A stretch of DNA of 64,000 nt, taken from positions 62,001 to 126,000 of the forward strand of contig NZ_RBIQ01000008.1 of the NCBI RefSeq assembly GCF_003634105.1, written 5' to 3'. This stretch comes from Maribacter vaceletii (GTDB lineage: Bacteria > Bacteroidota > Bacteroidia > Flavobacteriales > Flavobacteriaceae). Numbering within the stretch: the stretch's first letter is position 1; each line of letters starts with the position of its first letter. A program made the translations under genes and the position numbers. Shown here one piece after another: positions 62,950 to 64,000 of this stretch. The notes under the pieces are model-generated. The model searched no databases. It was not told the DNA's origin and saw nothing but the letters and a program-made list of their open reading frames with translations.

Positions 62950-63046
62950 AAACTACCTCAGGGCAAGCCCACGAGGCATTTATTAGGAAACTAATTTTGA
63001 TTTCGAGGCAAGCCTCTGAGTATTTAAATCTCGATTATCGAGTAAA
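62950..63046. repeat. 97-bp dispersed repeat, copy 2 (multi-hairpin element)
   Basis: Matches copy 1 at 92 of 97 positions. Here the first hairpin is the better one, CCTCA-GGGC-AA-GCCC-ACGAGG, and the second is CGAGGC-AA-GCCTC. It lies in the gap between divergent genes (alpha/beta hydrolase and thioesterase), 26 bp from the hydrolase start, so it is not acting as a plain terminator. It is AT-poor compared with its surroundings. Confidence 0.85.
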
Positions 63047-63137
63047 GGTAAAAAACCAAACTTTACTATAAGAGGCCATTCCCTTTTAAACACTTCTTTT
63101 ATTCTTAGCTAATGCTTAATTTTACAAAAAAAAAGGC

Positions 63138-63560
63138 ATGAACGATTATAAAGAAAAGATTCTAACTATTTGTAATGAAAGCTCTAAAAACACACTTATG
63201 GAGACTTTAGAAATTGAATATACAGATGTTGGAGAAGACTTTTTAATTGCAAAAATGCCAGTAAATACTAGAGTCCATCAGCCAGATGGTGTTTTGCATG
63301 GTGGTGCTACTGCAGCTTTAGCGGAAAGTGTTGGGAGTACAGCTTCGTATATTTTTTTAGACGGACAAAACTTTTTTGTGCGTGGTATTGAAATTTCAGC
63401 AAACCATGTAAAGAGTGTAAAAGAAGGCTTTGTATATGCTAAAGCACTTTTAGTACATAAAGGGCGTACTACACAATTATGGGAAATTAAGGTTACAGAT
63501 GATGCTAATAATTTAATATCTGTTTGTAAATTAAGTACCATTGCCTTACCAAGAAAATAA
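63138..63560 (+). CDS. PaaI-type hotdog thioesterase (MenI-like)
   Basis: A 140-residue hotdog-fold enzyme. The catalytic region is HQPDGVLHGGATAALAESVGS, with the Glu and the helix start in the expected place. In the menaquinone pathway this fold hydrolyses 1,4-dihydroxy-2-naphthoyl-CoA (MenI). The next gene, 1 bp downstream, is an isochorismate synthase, which supports that role over phenylacetate degradation. The substrate is not proven by the sequence. Confidence 0.85.
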   Translation: MNDYKEKILTICNESSKNTLMETLEIEYTDVGEDFLIAKMPVNTRVHQPDGVLHGGATAALAESVGSTASYIFLDGQNFFVRGIEISANHVKSVKEGFVYAKALLVHKGRTTQLWEIKVTDDANNLISVCKLSTIALPRK

Positions 63561-63561
63561 T

Positions 63562-64000
63562 ATGCTTGCCCAAATTTTAGATAAAGCAAAACAACAACTG
63601 GAAGTTAACTTGCCTTTTGTTTTATATAGGAAACCTAATAGTACTATGGTACATGCAGGTTATCAATCTACATCTACTGTTTTTAATGTAAATTCCTTTG
63701 ATGAAAAAGGATTTGTTTTTGCTCCTTTTAATAGTGATTCTCCTATTGTATTATTAAAATTTGATGAATTTTTAGAAGAAACTTATGAATCTGTTGCTGT
63801 TGATTCTGAACTGGAAATAGATTATCCTAGTAGTACAGAAGGTAAGGAAATGCATATAGAGTTAGTTAAAAAGGCTATTTCTAAAATTGAGAATACCAAT
63901 TTTAAAAAAGTAGTAGTTTCTAGAAAAATAGAACTAAACTGTACTAAAAACCCTTTTTTACTTTTTAGTTCATTATTGCAAAAGTATGCATCCGCTTTTT
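63562..64000 (+). CDS. menF: Isochorismate synthase (menF-like), 5' part only
   Basis: The reading frame from the ATG at 63562 stays open to the window edge, about 146 residues. The N-terminal domain and the segment FKKVVVSRKIEL are typical of chorismate-binding enzymes of the isochorismate synthase type. It would convert chorismate to isochorismate as the first step of menaquinone synthesis. It begins 1 nt past the thioesterase stop, so the two are read together. The C-terminal catalytic part is outside the window. Confidence 0.8.
   Translation, partial: MLAQILDKAKQQLEVNLPFVLYRKPNSTMVHAGYQSTSTVFNVNSFDEKGFVFAPFNSDSPIVLLKFDEFLEETYESVAVDSELEIDYPSSTEGKEMHIELVKKAISKIENTNFKKVVVSRKIELNCTKNPFLLFSSLLQKYASAF

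Noticed and set aside
1-64000. Prophage, insertion sequence, integron or CRISPR
   Set aside because: No transposase, integrase, Cas gene or spaced repeat array is seen. The only dispersed repeats are the two 97-bp elements.

Overview
The window is chromosomal DNA from a member of the Flavobacteriaceae (Bacteroidota). The evidence is the very low GC content, the fused CcsBA cytochrome c assembly protein, a bacillithiol deacetylase, CarboxypepD/STN-type TonB receptors paired with FecR and an ECF sigma factor, many lipoproteins with LxxC-type lipoboxes, few Shine-Dalgarno sequences, and promoters of the TTG-N20-TAnnTTTG kind typical of Bacteroidota sigma-A. The species cannot be named from the sequence. 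I see no prophage, transposase, CRISPR array or rRNA, so this is mostly core genome.

Layout. 1-9 kb: end of a Rossmann/DUF2520 gene, ccsBA, bshB1, and two tandem paralogous TPR histidine kinases read on the minus strand. 9-17 kb: tRNA-His, an M28 peptidase, an operon of a small membrane protein, an SGNH hydrolase and a retinol-saturase-like flavoprotein, then a PhoX-like lipoprotein with a di-heme peroxidase. 17-25 kb: a three-domain fasciclin lipoprotein, a TIGR02757 protein with a LolD-like ATPase, folE, and a sulfite oxidase / cytochrome c / membrane hydroxylase operon. 25-31 kb: NDH-2, a DUF937 protein, serA, serC, a LuxC-like acyl-CoA reductase and a divergent ferredoxin. 31-42 kb: a minus-strand block of three TonB receptors with FecR and an ECF sigma factor, probably a cell-surface-signalling uptake locus. 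42-53 kb: ychF, a DMT exporter, parE-parC-mscL, a second membrane hydroxylase, DUF3124, MarC, a lipoprotein and an AlkD-like protein. 53-64 kb: TerC, an M14 peptidase, Lrp, DinB, aroB, proline dehydrogenase, alanine dehydrogenase, an alpha/beta hydrolase, and a hotdog thioesterase followed by the start of an isochorismate synthase, which points to menaquinone synthesis.

How the genes work together. Respiration links several parts: CcsBA attaches heme to cytochromes c such as the di-heme peroxidase and the SorB-like cytochrome in this window; NDH-2 and the menaquinone genes supply the quinone pool; sulfite oxidase and proline dehydrogenase feed electrons in. Serine synthesis (serA, serC), aromatic synthesis (aroB), and proline and alanine catabolism make up the metabolic core.

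The least ordinary observations are: a pair of 97-bp dispersed repeats built from three consecutive hairpins (about 53.0 and 63.0 kb); several long perfect inverted repeats in leaders (17.43, 21.85 and 6.69 kb); a C-terminal QITLF peptide on ParC that resembles a sliding-clamp-binding motif; and the unusual gene order of the TonB/FecR/sigma locus. No clearly new multi-gene system is evident. All functions rest on motifs read by eye, with no database search.
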